The notes: a model not told the origin generated them from the sequence alone. Positions 51,071 through 60,685 are shown, counted from the first letter of the stretch. The stretch: 64,000 bases of DNA from RGIG9608 sp045612365 (GCA_045612365.1 JAZKYY010000016.1:1-64000); one strand, 5' to 3'. Translations and numbers: made by a program.

Positions 51071-52542
51071 AACGTTGTTGTTTGTTTCTGTTGTTTTGCG
51101 TTGCTTTTGGTTTTATACCTAAGGCTCAAACATTGTTCGATGGTATAAATATTTCTGATCAGCCTATCGAAGGAACTGCGCGTGTGATGGCTATGAGTGG
51201 AGCTTTTGGTGCGTTGGGAGGAGATCCTTCTGCAATTCAGATAAACCCTGCAGGTTTGGGTATTTACCGTTCGTCGGAGATAAGTTTTACACTTTCTGAT
51301 ACTTATTCTAAAACTAGAAGTAATTGGGGAAGTGTTCAAAAAGATAAAGGAGAAAATTCGTTTGATTTTAGTCGTATTTCGTATGTTCAATCTTTTCTTT
51401 CGGGAAGAGAAAATGGTTTGATTGCTTCTAATTTTGCCATTTCGTACATTAGAAGTAAATCTTCTCTTTTACGATTGGGACTTATTGGAAATGAAGGCGC
51501 AACGTCTTTTTCTACAATAATGGCAGAAATGGGAAACGGCATTTCGGAACTTGATATGATTGGCTCGACAGAAAAATCTCCTTATGACAACGTAAAAGTT
51601 GCATGGCTACCTCTTATGGCCTATCAGACTAATTTAATTGAAGCAAAAACAGGTTCTTCTTATCGTGCTGTGAATGAAAAAACAATGGTAGCTCCAACCT
51701 ACGATGCTTTGATTCGGTATGCAATAGATGATATTAATATTTCTTATGCAGCAAATATCAATCACTTGTTTTATGTCGGTGTCGACTTTTCTTTAAAACT
51801 ATATCAACGGTCGGAGTCGTCGGAATATAGTGAAGATTTTTTGATGGAAAATCAAATAGAAACCTCTGGAGTTGGTTTTAATTTTAAGGTAGGACTTATT
51901 GCTCGTCCAATCTCTTTTTGGAGAATAGGTTTTGCTTATCATACACCTACTTTTTATCATATATCTCAAACAACAAAACCTGTTTTGAATGACTTAGTTT
52001 CTGCAGTAGGAACTGATTCTTATCGTTTTTCAACTCCATCTCGTTATCTTTTTAGTACTGCATTTTTGTTTAAAAAGAAGGCTGCTATTGATGTGGAGTA
52101 TGAGATTGCAGATTATAAAAGTATGAGATTTAAATCTATTTCACAGACATTAGAAAATAATGGAAATCCGTTTAGAAATGAAAATTTATACATCAAGAAT
52201 ACAGCAAAAGTTGTTCATGTGGTGAAAGTTGGTGCAGAATATCGTCCATTTGAATTTCTTTCGTTTCGCATAGGAGGGGCTTATTCTTCACCTACAGCAA
52301 AAAATACAGCAGAAAAAAAATTGCCTTACAATACGATTTATACCAATATGGATTATCTAATTGATAAAGGGTCGTACTATGTAAGTGGAGGTGTGGGATT
52401 TAGAGTTAAGTTGTGGTCTTTTGATTTTGCTTATCAATTCCGTCAGCAAATTTCAGATTTTTTGGCTTTTAATGGGGCCGAACGAGCAGATGTTAAATCA
52501 AATTATCATAAGTTCTTGCTTACTTGTGCGTATAGGTTTTAG
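51067..52542 (+). CDS. OmpP1/FadL-like outer membrane protein
   Basis: A 491-residue barrel protein with a signal peptide (MKRCCLFLLFCVAFGFIPKAQ). The N-terminal segment ARVMAMSGAFGALGGDPSAIQINPAGLGIYRSSE is the typical plug/first-strand motif of the Toluene_X (FadL) family. The protein ends with an aromatic strand (KFLLTCAYRF). Family members transport hydrophobic compounds, and PorV of the T9SS is a distant relative. I do not assign PorV because the length and motifs fit the generic family better. I chose ATG 51067 rather than the upstream in-frame TTG at 51061. Confidence 0.82.
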   Translation: MKRCCLFLLFCVAFGFIPKAQTLFDGINISDQPIEGTARVMAMSGAFGALGGDPSAIQINPAGLGIYRSSEISFTLSDTYSKTRSNWGSVQKDKGENSFDFSRISYVQSFLSGRENGLIASNFAISYIRSKSSLLRLGLIGNEGATSFSTIMAEMGNGISELDMIGSTEKSPYDNVKVAWLPLMAYQTNLIEAKTGSSYRAVNEKTMVAPTYDALIRYAIDDINISYAANINHLFYVGVDFSLKLYQRSESSEYSEDFLMENQIETSGVGFNFKVGLIARPISFWRIGFAYHTPTFYHISQTTKPVLNDLVSAVGTDSYRFSTPSRYLFSTAFLFKKKAAIDVEYEIADYKSMRFKSISQTLENNGNPFRNENLYIKNTAKVVHVVKVGAEYRPFEFLSFRIGGAYSSPTAKNTAEKKLPYNTIYTNMDYLIDKGSYYVSGGVGFRVKLWSFDFAYQFRQQISDFLAFNGAERADVKSNYHKFLLTCAYRF

Positions 52543-52556
52543 GTTTCATCCATTAT

Positions 52557-53150
52557 CTACAACGAAGAATTTATGCTTTCTATGTAGTCCAATACTTCGG
52601 TTTTACCTGCCTTTTTTTCAGACGAAGTGATAAAAATAGGAGGAAGTTCATTCCAAGTTTCGTATAATTTTTCTTTGTATTTATTGATGTTAGCGTGCAA
52701 TTTTTGACCTGAAAGTTTGTCTGCTTTTGTAAAAATAATAGAAAAAGGAACACCACTTACCCCAAGCCATTCCATAAACTCCAAATCAATTTTTTGAGGT
52801 TCAAGTCTGCAATCAACTAAAACAAAAACAGAAATTAATTCTTCTCGCAGTAACATGTATTCATCTATAATTCGACGAAGTTTGTCTCTGCCATCTTTGC
52901 TCATTTTTGCGTAACCATAGCCAGGAAGATCCACTAAATACCATTCGTTATTAATAAAGAAATGGTTGATGAGTTGTGTTTTTCCAGGTTTTGACGAAGT
53001 TTTTGCAAGAGGCTTATTGCAAAGCATATTTATTAGAGAAGATTTACCAACATTTGACCTTCCTATAAAGGCATACTCAGGTAGATTATGCTTTAAACAT
53101 TTTCTAACATCGGAGTTGCTAATGACAAATTCGGCACTTTTTATTTCCAT
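52557..53150 (-). CDS. yihA: Ribosome biogenesis GTPase YihA/YsxC (EngB)
   Basis: A 197-residue GTPase for 50S subunit assembly. G1 is FIGRSNVGKSSLIN, the switch region is KPGKTQLINHFFIN, G3 is VDLPGYGYAK and G4 is FTKADKL. The chosen start MEIKSAEFVISNSDV is the one shared by relatives; another ATG lies two codons upstream. It overlaps the 3' end of the upstream symporter gene by about 32 bases. Confidence 0.94.
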   Translation of the reverse strand: MEIKSAEFVISNSDVRKCLKHNLPEYAFIGRSNVGKSSLINMLCNKPLAKTSSKPGKTQLINHFFINNEWYLVDLPGYGYAKMSKDGRDKLRRIIDEYMLLREELISVFVLVDCRLEPQKIDLEFMEWLGVSGVPFSIIFTKADKLSGQKLHANINKYKEKLYETWNELPPIFITSSEKKAGKTEVLDYIESINSSL

Positions 53151-54585
53151 CTGCATTCAAACTAAGAATAAATAACCCTACAAAGGTAATTAAACCATTG
53201 AAAAGAAGCAATTCATAACCAAACGTGTAATTCCAAATGTTTTTAGACAAGAGGTTGATGAAGAAACAAATAATAGGGGAAAATATGCATAAGATACTTA
53301 CTTTAACTCCTTTTACTTTTCGTTTTGTAAAGATTCCAAAGCTAAAAAGTCCAAGTAAAGGTCCATATAGATAAGCCACAATGGTGTAAATAAGATCCAA
53401 AATGTTTTTACTTTCAATTTTTGAGAATAGAAATATGACTAAAAAGAATATTAAAAATACTCCAAGATGAATAAGTTTTCTGTTTCTTACTTTTGATTTA
53501 GAGTCTTTTTCAATGTTTAGAATGTCAACAGAAATGCTTGTTGTAATGGCAGTTAGTGCAGAGTCTGCACTTGAAAATGAAGCTGCAATAATTCCTATGA
53601 GAAAACAAAGTGCAATAAATTTTCCAAAATAATTGAATGCAATAAATGGCAATAATTCATCGCCAAAAGGAATAGTTAATTGTTCTTTTTGAGCCAAAAT
53701 TATCAACAAAAATCCTAGAAGAAGAAACATAAAGTTGATAGGCAAAAACATTATTCCATATGAAACCATGTTCTTTTGCGATTCTTTGAGTGTTCTGCAA
53801 GAAAGGTTTTTTTGCATCATATCCTGATCGAGACCTGTCATTACTATTACGATAAAAATACCACTTAAAAATTGCTTAAAGAAGTTTTGTTTGCTATGAA
53901 AATCATTAAAAATAAAGACCTCACTAAGAGAACTATTTTTTAAAGACGAGAAAACTTCGTTGCAATCAAAATCTAGTACTCTAATGGTGGCAAGAAGAAT
54001 GAGGATTGTTGAAAGAATAAGAAAGAATGTTTGTATACAATCCGTCCAAACAATCGACTGAATACCTCCTCGAAAAGTATATAACCAAATAAAAAACAAA
54101 ACTATAGCTAGAATTGTTATATAAGAAACGTCATAAAACGTATTGATGAATTGATGCAAAACCAAAACCGAAATATGAAGTTTTGTTGCGGCACTTACCA
54201 ATTTTGCAACAATAAAAAACATCGAACCTGTTTTGTGTGCCCAAAAGTCAAATCGCTGTTCTAAATAGCCATATATGGAAACTCTATTACATTTGTAGAA
54301 AAAAGGTAAAAGCAAGAATGCTACAACCAAATAACCAAAGAAGAATCCAATAACAGTCTGTAAGTAAGAGAAATGAAATGTTTGAACCATTCCTGTAACA
54401 GATACGAGTGAAACCCCGGAAATCGAAGCACTCAACATTCCAAATGCTACAATGTACCATTTAGACTGTTTGTTGGCATAGAAAAATGCATTGTTGTTAT
54501 TTTGTTTTCTAGAAACAAAAAATGACGTAGCAACTAGCAATCCGAAATAAAGAAGTATGCAAATGATGGTTATTTGGAAGAACAT
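53119..54585 (-). CDS. Sodium:solute symporter family protein
   Basis: A 488-residue protein with about 13 hydrophobic helices and the SSS-family features SRKQNNNNAFFYANKQSKWYIVAFGMLSASISG, VVMTGLDQDMMQKNLSCR and FSSADSALTAITTSI (sodium-site serine cluster). The substrate cannot be deduced. I chose ATG 54585 (MFFQITIICILLYFG). A -7 box at 54593-54600 puts the transcript start at about 54586, so the message would be essentially leaderless. The longer frame to 54636 would start upstream of the promoter. Confidence 0.9.
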   Translation of the reverse strand: MFFQITIICILLYFGLLVATSFFVSRKQNNNNAFFYANKQSKWYIVAFGMLSASISGVSLVSVTGMVQTFHFSYLQTVIGFFFGYLVVAFLLLPFFYKCNRVSIYGYLEQRFDFWAHKTGSMFFIVAKLVSAATKLHISVLVLHQFINTFYDVSYITILAIVLFFIWLYTFRGGIQSIVWTDCIQTFFLILSTILILLATIRVLDFDCNEVFSSLKNSSLSEVFIFNDFHSKQNFFKQFLSGIFIVIVMTGLDQDMMQKNLSCRTLKESQKNMVSYGIMFLPINFMFLLLGFLLIILAQKEQLTIPFGDELLPFIAFNYFGKFIALCFLIGIIAASFSSADSALTAITTSISVDILNIEKDSKSKVRNRKLIHLGVFLIFFLVIFLFSKIESKNILDLIYTIVAYLYGPLLGLFSFGIFTKRKVKGVKVSILCIFSPIICFFINLLSKNIWNYTFGYELLLFNGLITFVGLFILSLNADGNKKCRICH

Positions 54586-54592
54586 AACGTTG

Positions 54593-54600
54593 CAAAAATA
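54593..54600 (-). promoter_or_regulatory. -7 promoter box of the symporter gene (leaderless)
   Basis: TATTTTTG on the minus strand predicts a start near 54586, adjacent to the ATG at 54585. Confidence 0.5.
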
Positions 54601-54636
54601 ACAACTAAATCTCTTACAACTCACAGCAAAAATCAC

Positions 54637-54644
54637 TATTTTTG
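54637..54644 (+). promoter_or_regulatory. -7 promoter box of the flippase gene (leaderless)
   Basis: TATTTTTG predicts a start near 54651, which is the A of the ATG itself. Confidence 0.5.
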
Positions 54645-54650
54645 CACCTT

Positions 54651-56144
54651 ATGGCAAAAGGTTTAACATCACTAGCAAAAGACACGGCTATTTATGGATT
54701 AAGTAGCATAATTGGCAAATTTCTTAATTGGCTTTTAGTGCCACTTTACACGTTTGTATTAGCCCAATCTTCCGACTATGGTATTGTAACAAACCTTTAT
54801 TCGTGGACAGCATTGCTTGTTGTGATACTTACCTACGGAATGGAAACGGGTTTTCTTCGATTTGCCAATAAAAAAGATTATAGCGTAAGTACAACATACA
54901 CTACGACACTTACTTCGATAGGAACCACGTCGCTGATTTTTGCAGCAATGTGCGTTATATTTTCTGATCCTATTGCATCGCTTCTTGGCTATCCTTCTCA
55001 TTCGGAATTTATTTCTATGTTGGCAATAGTTATTGCAATGGATACATTTTCGAGCATACCTTTTGCTTATTTGCGTTTCAAAGGTCAGGCTTTCCGATTT
55101 GCAATGCTAAAAATGGTATTTGTTGTACTCAACATTATTTTGAACATTTTTTTCTTAATCATTTGTCCTAAAATTATGGAGTGGCAACCCGAATTAATTT
55201 CGTGGTTTTATGATTCCAATTATGGAGTAGGATATGTGTTTGTAGCAAATATTATTGCAACAACAATTCAAACCTTATGCTTATTTCCTCAGTTTTTTGC
55301 AGAACGATATAAGTTTGATATAAAAACTCTTAAACAACTGCTCGCTTATTCGTTGCCATTACTAGTTTTAGGAATTGCAGGAATAATGAATCAAACGGTG
55401 GATAAAATTATTTTTCCATTTCTTTTCGAAGATAAAACGTTGGCAGCTTCCGAATTGGGAATTTATGGAGCTTGTTTCAAAATAGCAATGGTGATGATGA
55501 TGTTCACACAAGCTTTTCGATATGCCTACGAGCCATTTGTTTTTGCAAAACATAAAGATAGAGAAAGTGTAGGTGCGTATGCCGATGCAATGAAGTTTTT
55601 TGTTATTTTCTCTTGGTTAATTTTTTTAGGCATCACGTTCTATCTTGATATTTTCAAACTTTTGATTCGGAGCGATTATTGGGGTGGATTGCGTGTGGTT
55701 CCCATAGTGCTTTGTTCTTACATTTTTCAAGGTATATATTTTAACCTATCTATTTGGTACAAACTTACCGACAAAACAAAATACGGAGCTTATTTCTCTA
55801 TTATTGGACTTGTCATAACGTTGATAATCAATGTGGTTTTTGTTCCAAGAATCAGTTATATGGCATCGGCTTTAGCTTCATTGGTTTGTTATTTTGTGAT
55901 TATGATAATATCGTATGTTGTAGGACAAAAATATCTGAAAGTACCCTACGATTTGCGTTCGATAGCATTTTATTCAGTTGTTGCAGTGGCAATGTATGTT
56001 GGTAGTGTTGTATTAAGAGTTGAATCCGTATGGTTCAGTTATGTTTACAAAACAGTTTTATTAATACTCTTTGTTTTTATCATACTAAAACGCGATTTGC
56101 CTATAAGCGGTTTGCCCATTATTGGAAAATATTTTAAGAAATAA
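54651..56144 (+). CDS. Polysaccharide flippase (Wzx/MATE-MVF superfamily)
   Basis: A 497-residue protein with about 14 membrane helices. It starts MAKGLTSLAKDTAIYGLSSIIGKFLNWLLVPLYT, the typical amphipathic start of the polysaccharide biosynthesis (PF01943) flippases, and carries NQTVDKIIFPFLFEDKTLAASELGIYGACFKIAMV mid-protein. It should move lipid-linked sugars across the inner membrane. It is followed after 3 bases by an O-antigen-ligase-like gene, supporting a surface polysaccharide role. The predicted transcript begins at the ATG. Confidence 0.88.
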   Translation: MAKGLTSLAKDTAIYGLSSIIGKFLNWLLVPLYTFVLAQSSDYGIVTNLYSWTALLVVILTYGMETGFLRFANKKDYSVSTTYTTTLTSIGTTSLIFAAMCVIFSDPIASLLGYPSHSEFISMLAIVIAMDTFSSIPFAYLRFKGQAFRFAMLKMVFVVLNIILNIFFLIICPKIMEWQPELISWFYDSNYGVGYVFVANIIATTIQTLCLFPQFFAERYKFDIKTLKQLLAYSLPLLVLGIAGIMNQTVDKIIFPFLFEDKTLAASELGIYGACFKIAMVMMMFTQAFRYAYEPFVFAKHKDRESVGAYADAMKFFVIFSWLIFLGITFYLDIFKLLIRSDYWGGLRVVPIVLCSYIFQGIYFNLSIWYKLTDKTKYGAYFSIIGLVITLIINVVFVPRISYMASALASLVCYFVIMIISYVVGQKYLKVPYDLRSIAFYSVVAVAMYVGSVVLRVESVWFSYVYKTVLLILFVFIILKRDLPISGLPIIGKYFKK

Positions 56145-56147
56145 AAA

Positions 56148-57452
56148 ATGGAAAATTATCGTCAAATAGTAGGAAAATTTAATTGGTATTTATTCTTGCT
56201 AGTTGCTTTTACTTTGTCCTTTTCTCCCGTAATTGTTCGTGTCGTTTGGACTGTTTGGCTGATTTCATGGTTTCTTGAATTAAGATTTTTGGATAGAAAA
56301 AACTTTGCAATATCTAAATATCAAATCCCTGCATTTCTACTCTTAATGTTTTTTGTTTGGCAATTAGTCTCCTATTTGTGGACAATAGATAAGGTTACTG
56401 CTGGCGTAGTTTTAGAACGCCAAGTTTCATACTTGTTTTTGCCTTTCATAATGATGTTTGGTGTGAACAAAAATTATGATGTAAAAAAAACTATTTTCAG
56501 TTTTATCATTGGGTCTGCAGTTATATCGGTTTTTTATATTTACGGTATTCTTGTTTTTTCCAATCATACTAGTATATCAAATTCAGATCACTATAGCATT
56601 TTAGAAAATATACGTTTTGATAATTTTATAAAATATTTTCCAGGTTATTTTGGACGTGTAAGACATCATGCTTTATTTTCAAATGTATTAATAATTTCAT
56701 CAATTTTTTTGATGTTTGCTTATAATGACATAAAAGAAATAATCGGAAAGACTTTAACACTAGTTTTAACGTTTACATACTTAATCACAAATAGTTACTT
56801 TTTTATTTATTTGGTAGATTCAAGAGCTTCTATTTTAACAATTACGCTATTAATTTTTATAGGAATCTCCGTTTATTTCTTTCGTAAAAAAAGAAATTGG
56901 ATTGTAGTGTTGTGTAGTTCGATACTTGTAATTACAACCTTTATTCTAATCTTATCATTTCATCCAAGATTGAATAATATAAGAATTGACCGCTTAATAA
57001 ATATAGAACAGGTTGAGGATAAGGATGATGCAAGATTAAAAATATGGAGTACAGCATTAAGGCATATTGATGAATATCTTTTTACAGGAAAGGGAGTTGG
57101 GAGCAGTAGCCTTTTTTTAGAACAGAAAAATAGAGAAGATAATGTTTTTGACGAAAGTTTTATTGAAAGAAAGTATCATTCTCATAACCAATACATAGAG
57201 ACTACAATTGAGATGGGAATCTTTGCTTTACTTTTATTCATTTCGGTTTTTGTATTACAAATTTATATTTCAACATCAACAACAAAAAAAATAGGATTTT
57301 TTATTGTGATTACATTTGCAGTTAAGTCACTTTTTGATACTATGTTTAGATGGGATGATGTTATAATACTATTATGCTTTATTTTCCTAATTCTTTATTG
57401 GTTAAATACGAATAAATGTCAAAAATCAGATAATTTATCTTTGGAGAAATGA
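56148..57452 (+). CDS. O-antigen ligase/polymerase-like membrane protein
   Basis: A 434-residue protein with ten or more membrane helices. The periplasmic loop carries KIWSTALRHIDEYLFTGKGVGSSSLFL and KYHSHNQYIETTIEMGIFALLLF, the H-N-x-Y/E-x-G pattern of the Wzy_C (O-antigen ligase) domain. It either ligates polysaccharide to lipid A core or polymerises it. The A+T content is higher than in the neighbours. It overlaps the next gene by 4 bases (ATGA), forming a flippase-ligase-phosphatase set. Confidence 0.82.
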   Translation: MENYRQIVGKFNWYLFLLVAFTLSFSPVIVRVVWTVWLISWFLELRFLDRKNFAISKYQIPAFLLLMFFVWQLVSYLWTIDKVTAGVVLERQVSYLFLPFIMMFGVNKNYDVKKTIFSFIIGSAVISVFYIYGILVFSNHTSISNSDHYSILENIRFDNFIKYFPGYFGRVRHHALFSNVLIISSIFLMFAYNDIKEIIGKTLTLVLTFTYLITNSYFFIYLVDSRASILTITLLIFIGISVYFFRKKRNWIVVLCSSILVITTFILILSFHPRLNNIRIDRLINIEQVEDKDDARLKIWSTALRHIDEYLFTGKGVGSSSLFLEQKNREDNVFDESFIERKYHSHNQYIETTIEMGIFALLLFISVFVLQIYISTSTTKKIGFFIVITFAVKSLFDTMFRWDDVIILLCFIFLILYWLNTNKCQKSDNLSLEK

Positions 57453-58159
57453 TATCACAATATATTCACAGTTTTTTAGAGAAAAATAAGTATTCGAAAT
57501 TTGACCTTAAAGCGGTGTTTTTTGATATGGATGGAGTTCTTTATAACTCAATGCCAAATCATGCTGAAGCTTGGGTAAAAACGATGCAAGAGCTTGATTT
57601 GCCTTTTACAGAATATGATGTTTATATGAATGAAGGAAGAACAGGAGAATCCACCATCAATGCCTTTTTTCCTAAAGTTTATAACCGAAATGCCACAAAG
57701 GAAGAAATACAAAATATTTATAATACCAAGAGTTCGTATTTTAATCAATTACCAGAAGCAGCACCTATCGAGAATGTTTTTGATTTGTTAAAGTTGATTA
57801 AAAACAAAGGATTAGAAGTTTTTTTAGTAACGGGTTCTGGTCAACTTTCATTGCTTGAGAAACTAAATAAAAGTTTTCCAGGAATTTTTCAAAATGACAA
57901 AATGGTTACAGCGTTTGATGTAAAATACGGGAAACCTAATCCAGAACCATATTTAATGGCTTTGTCAAAAGGAAATTTGAAACCTTGGCAAGCTATTGTT
58001 GTTGAGAATGCTCCGCTTGGTGTTCGTTCCGCTGTTGACGCAGGAATTTTTACAATAGCGGTAAATACAGGTATTTTGCACGATAAGGAATTGTTGAAAG
58101 AAGGTGCTAATGTCGTTTTTCCAACAATGAAATCTCTTATTGAAAACTGGGATTTATAA
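57449..58159 (+). CDS. HAD-superfamily phosphatase, beta-phosphoglucomutase-like
   Basis: A 236-residue HAD hydrolase of the class with a helical cap. Motif I is FFDMDGVLYNSMPNHAEAW (nucleophile Asp and acid Asp), motif II is LVTGSGQ, and motif III/IV is KYGKPNPEPYLMAL with VVENAPLGVRSAVDAG. It probably dephosphorylates or isomerises a sugar phosphate. The ATGA overlap with the ligase gene suggests a role in sugar supply for surface polysaccharide. It converges on rlmN with a 2-base gap. Confidence 0.88.
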   Translation: MISQYIHSFLEKNKYSKFDLKAVFFDMDGVLYNSMPNHAEAWVKTMQELDLPFTEYDVYMNEGRTGESTINAFFPKVYNRNATKEEIQNIYNTKSSYFNQLPEAAPIENVFDLLKLIKNKGLEVFLVTGSGQLSLLEKLNKSFPGIFQNDKMVTAFDVKYGKPNPEPYLMALSKGNLKPWQAIVVENAPLGVRSAVDAGIFTIAVNTGILHDKELLKEGANVVFPTMKSLIENWDL

Positions 58160-58161
58160 GG

Positions 58162-59175
58162 CTACTTATTATCTTCTTTTGTAGAAAGAAGTCCACACGC
58201 AGCAGCAATGTCTTCTCCTCTAGATCGGCGTATGGTACAAATAATGTTGTTCTCGTTTAGATAATTGCGAAATTGTTCCATTTTTTCTTGCGAAGGGCTT
58301 TTGAATTCGCTATTTGGAGTGGAATGAAATTTTATCAAATTCACTCTACAATTGATGCCATTAAGTAGTTTTGTTAATTCTCTAGCATGACGCATTGTGT
58401 CGTTCAATCCATCAAAAACAATGTATTCAAATGAGAGTCGGCGTTGACCTTTTATTGGATTCTTTTTTAGTTCGTATAAAACTTTTTCTGTTGAATATGC
58501 TTTCTCTATTGGCATTATTTTTTCTCTTTCTTCTGAGAAAGGATGGTGTAAACTAATTGCCAAGTGACACTCGCTTTCTGTTAAGAAGTGCTTTATTCCT
58601 GGAACTAAACCAACTGTTGATACAGTTATTCTGCGAGGACTCCAAGCATATCCCCAATCAGAAGTGAGAATAGTTAAAGCTTTTATAACTTCATCAAAGT
58701 TGTCGAAAGGTTCTCCCATTCCCATTAAAACCATATTAGTTAGTTTTTGAGAGTCGGGGAGTGAGAAAATTTGGTTTAGAATTTCTCCAGAAGTTAAATT
58801 TCCTGCGAAACCTTGTTTGCCTGTCATGCAAAATTTACATTGCATTTTGCAACCAACCTGAGAAGAAACACAAACTGTAGCTCTGTCTTCTTCGGGAATA
58901 AAAACCGTTTCTATATTACCGTTCTTTGTCTGAAAAAGGTATTTCTTAGTTCCATCAATAGAAATTGCTTCGTATAATGGTTTTGTTCGTGTAATCGTAT
59001 GATTTTCTTTTAGTTTTTCTCGAGCTATTTTTGACAGATTTGTCATTCCATCAATGCTTTCAGCTTGTTTTTTGTAAATCCAATCAGCTATTTGTTTTGC
59101 AGTAAAAGCTGGTAAATTATATTGTTGAACAATTTGTTTTAGTTCTTCTAATGTTTTTCCAAACAGATTTTCCAT
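58162..59175 (-). CDS. rlmN: Dual-specificity RNA methyltransferase RlmN
   Basis: A 337-residue radical SAM enzyme that makes 2-methyladenosine at position 2503 of 23S rRNA and 37 of tRNA. The cluster motif is CKMQCKFCMTGKQGF (CX3CX2C). The methyl-carrying Cys lies in the C-terminal TIRRSRGEDIAAACGLL, and SQVGC and GMGEPFDNFDEV match the family. I chose ATG 59175 (MENLFGKTLEELKQ), because the predicted transcript start (about 59188) lies downstream of the earlier in-frame start at 59214. Confidence 0.95.
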   Translation of the reverse strand: MENLFGKTLEELKQIVQQYNLPAFTAKQIADWIYKKQAESIDGMTNLSKIAREKLKENHTITRTKPLYEAISIDGTKKYLFQTKNGNIETVFIPEEDRATVCVSSQVGCKMQCKFCMTGKQGFAGNLTSGEILNQIFSLPDSQKLTNMVLMGMGEPFDNFDEVIKALTILTSDWGYAWSPRRITVSTVGLVPGIKHFLTESECHLAISLHHPFSEEREKIMPIEKAYSTEKVLYELKKNPIKGQRRLSFEYIVFDGLNDTMRHARELTKLLNGINCRVNLIKFHSTPNSEFKSPSQEKMEQFRNYLNENNIICTIRRSRGEDIAAACGLLSTKEDNK

Positions 59176-59194
59176 TTCTCTCGGTTTTTCATTG

Positions 59195-59202
59195 CAAAAA
59201 TA
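59195..59202 (-). promoter_or_regulatory. -7 promoter box of rlmN
   Basis: TATTTTTG on the minus strand predicts a start near 59188, 13 bases before the ATG. Confidence 0.5.
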
Positions 59203-59216
59203 GAAAGAAAACAAAA

Positions 59217-59244
59217 AAAGCCAAAATCAGAAGATTCTGGCTTT
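59217..59244 (-). terminator. Terminator of the coiled-coil lipoprotein gene
   Basis: AAAGCCA/TGGCTTT with inner AATC/GATT form a stem followed on the minus strand by a long T run, 19 bases after the stop codon. Confidence 0.75.
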
Positions 59245-59263
59245 AAGTTTTTATTCTTGAAGT

Positions 59264-60139
59264 TTACTTTGTAACGATAACCAAATATTTTGATTGACTC
59301 CAAAATTCTTTTGTCTTCTTAATTCTTAAGATTTTGATTCCATCTATATCTTCAGAGAACTGATAAGAACCTTCTGGATGGTTAGAAAGTATAGTAACTT
59401 TCTTTTTCGTTTCTAGATTTATTTCTTTAACCTCACGAATGTCAATTGTTTTGAACTTTTTATTGTCAAGTTTTGTGTTGATTTTCTTTTTTACAATTAC
59501 ACCAGCTGTGGTTAATTCTTTTTGTTTACCAATAACATAGTAAGCGGTATTTAATTGTTTGTCTTTTTTGCTGATGATGTCTTTTTGAGAATCAACTTGT
59601 TTGTTTGCATTTTCCAAGTCTTGAGACAAAGAACTATTTTGTGATTCTAAAACTTTCAATCTATTCAAAATTTCTTGCATTTCTGCATCTTTCTCGCTGA
59701 CAGAAGTTAATAAAGCCTCCATTTCTATATCTTTCTCAGCTAATTGCGATTTTAAGTTGCGAATAACACTTTGCAAAGTAGATGTTTGTCGAACTTTAGC
59801 TTCGAGTTTTTTTATTTTTTCTTCATACTTCTTAATTGCTAACGATACTGCTTGCATATTAATTGCAACACGTTCTTTTGATGCTACATTAAGTTCAACT
59901 TCGCCAGATGTCTCAACCATTAAGGCTTCTTTTTCTGTTTGAATGGCTTGAATGCCAAGAATAACATCATCTATAGTTTTGCAGATTTCTTCCAATTCTG
60001 CATCTTGATTTTGAGCAACAACGGTAATAGAATCTAACTGAGATTTTGTACTTTTATACAAATCAGATTTTTGAGCAATTTTGTCGCAACTGCTTAGAAT
60101 TAAAAGCGAAGCGCTCACTAAAAAAAGAATTTTTTTCAT
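59264..60139 (-). CDS. Coiled-coil lipoprotein of unknown function
   Basis: A 291-residue protein with a lipoprotein signal MKKILFLVSASLLILSSCDK (lipobox L-S-S-C18). Residues from about 30 to 200 form heptad-rich coiled coil (for example AVSLAIKKYEEKIKKLEAKVRQ, LKSQLAEKDIEMEALLTSVSEKDAEMQEIL). The C-terminal 90 residues (YYVIGKQKELTTAGVI, TKKKVTILSNHPEGSYQFSED, FWSQSKYLVIVT) are a beta-rich domain recurring in Bacteroidetes lipoproteins of unknown role. It is probably periplasmic and membrane-anchored. Confidence 0.78.
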   Translation of the reverse strand: MKKILFLVSASLLILSSCDKIAQKSDLYKSTKSQLDSITVVAQNQDAELEEICKTIDDVILGIQAIQTEKEALMVETSGEVELNVASKERVAINMQAVSLAIKKYEEKIKKLEAKVRQTSTLQSVIRNLKSQLAEKDIEMEALLTSVSEKDAEMQEILNRLKVLESQNSSLSQDLENANKQVDSQKDIISKKDKQLNTAYYVIGKQKELTTAGVIVKKKINTKLDNKKFKTIDIREVKEINLETKKKVTILSNHPEGSYQFSEDIDGIKILRIKKTKEFWSQSKYLVIVTK

Positions 60140-60233
60140 ATGAATAAATTGTTTAATTCGAATTAATATAACACAAAAAGTATACCAAGATTTAATTTTA
60201 TTCTTTTATTTGTTTTCGTTGTTCTAAAGAATC

Positions 60234-60650
60234 TTATTTCTTCAGTAAAAGAACTTCGATCATTTCTTTCAATTGTTCTTTGGAACGAAATCCAACTGCC
60301 ATCTGGGCTTGCCCTTTCATCGGGCAAAAAAGTAACGATGGCAAACTACTAATGCCAAATGCTGTAGCCATGGATCTTTGTTTGTCGGTGTTTATCTTGT
60401 AAATTAAGATTTTTCCGTTGTATTCTTTTGAGAGTTCGTCTAAAATAGGAGATAACATTCTGCAAGGTCCACACCAATCAGCATAAAAATCTATAATGCA
60501 AGGTTTTTGACCTAGATAATCAAATGTTTGTGGACTCTTTTCGTAGTTCCATATTTTAGTTTTAAATTCTTCCTCGCTATTAATGGTTGTAACTTGAGCA
60601 AAACTAACTATGGTGCAAAAAGAAAATAATAGTATAAATAAACTTTTCAT
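60234..60650 (-). CDS. Periplasmic thioredoxin-family protein
   Basis: A 138-residue protein with a signal peptide (MKSLFILLFSFCTIVSFAQ), then a thioredoxin fold with the active site W-C-G-P-C (Cys60 and Cys63) and the conserved cis-Pro region SSLPSLLFC. The export signal makes it a periplasmic reductant or oxidant and not the cytoplasmic TrxA. I chose ATG 60650, which gives a proper signal peptide; an upstream in-frame start adds ten residues. A -7 box lies 28 bases upstream. Confidence 0.9.
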   Translation of the reverse strand: MKSLFILLFSFCTIVSFAQVTTINSEEEFKTKIWNYEKSPQTFDYLGQKPCIIDFYADWCGPCRMLSPILDELSKEYNGKILIYKINTDKQRSMATAFGISSLPSLLFCPMKGQAQMAVGFRSKEQLKEMIEVLLLKK

Positions 60651-60677
60651 CTTTTTATTCGTCAAAATAAACGAAAA

Positions 60678-60685
60678 CAAAAGTA
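60678..60685 (-). promoter_or_regulatory. -7 promoter box of the thioredoxin gene
   Basis: TACTTTTG on the minus strand predicts a start near 60671 and a 20-base leader. Confidence 0.5.

Noticed and set aside
52557..54585. Overlap of yihA with the symporter gene seen as a possible frameshift or fusion
   Set aside because: Both proteins are complete by family length and motifs; a short overlap of same-strand genes explains it.
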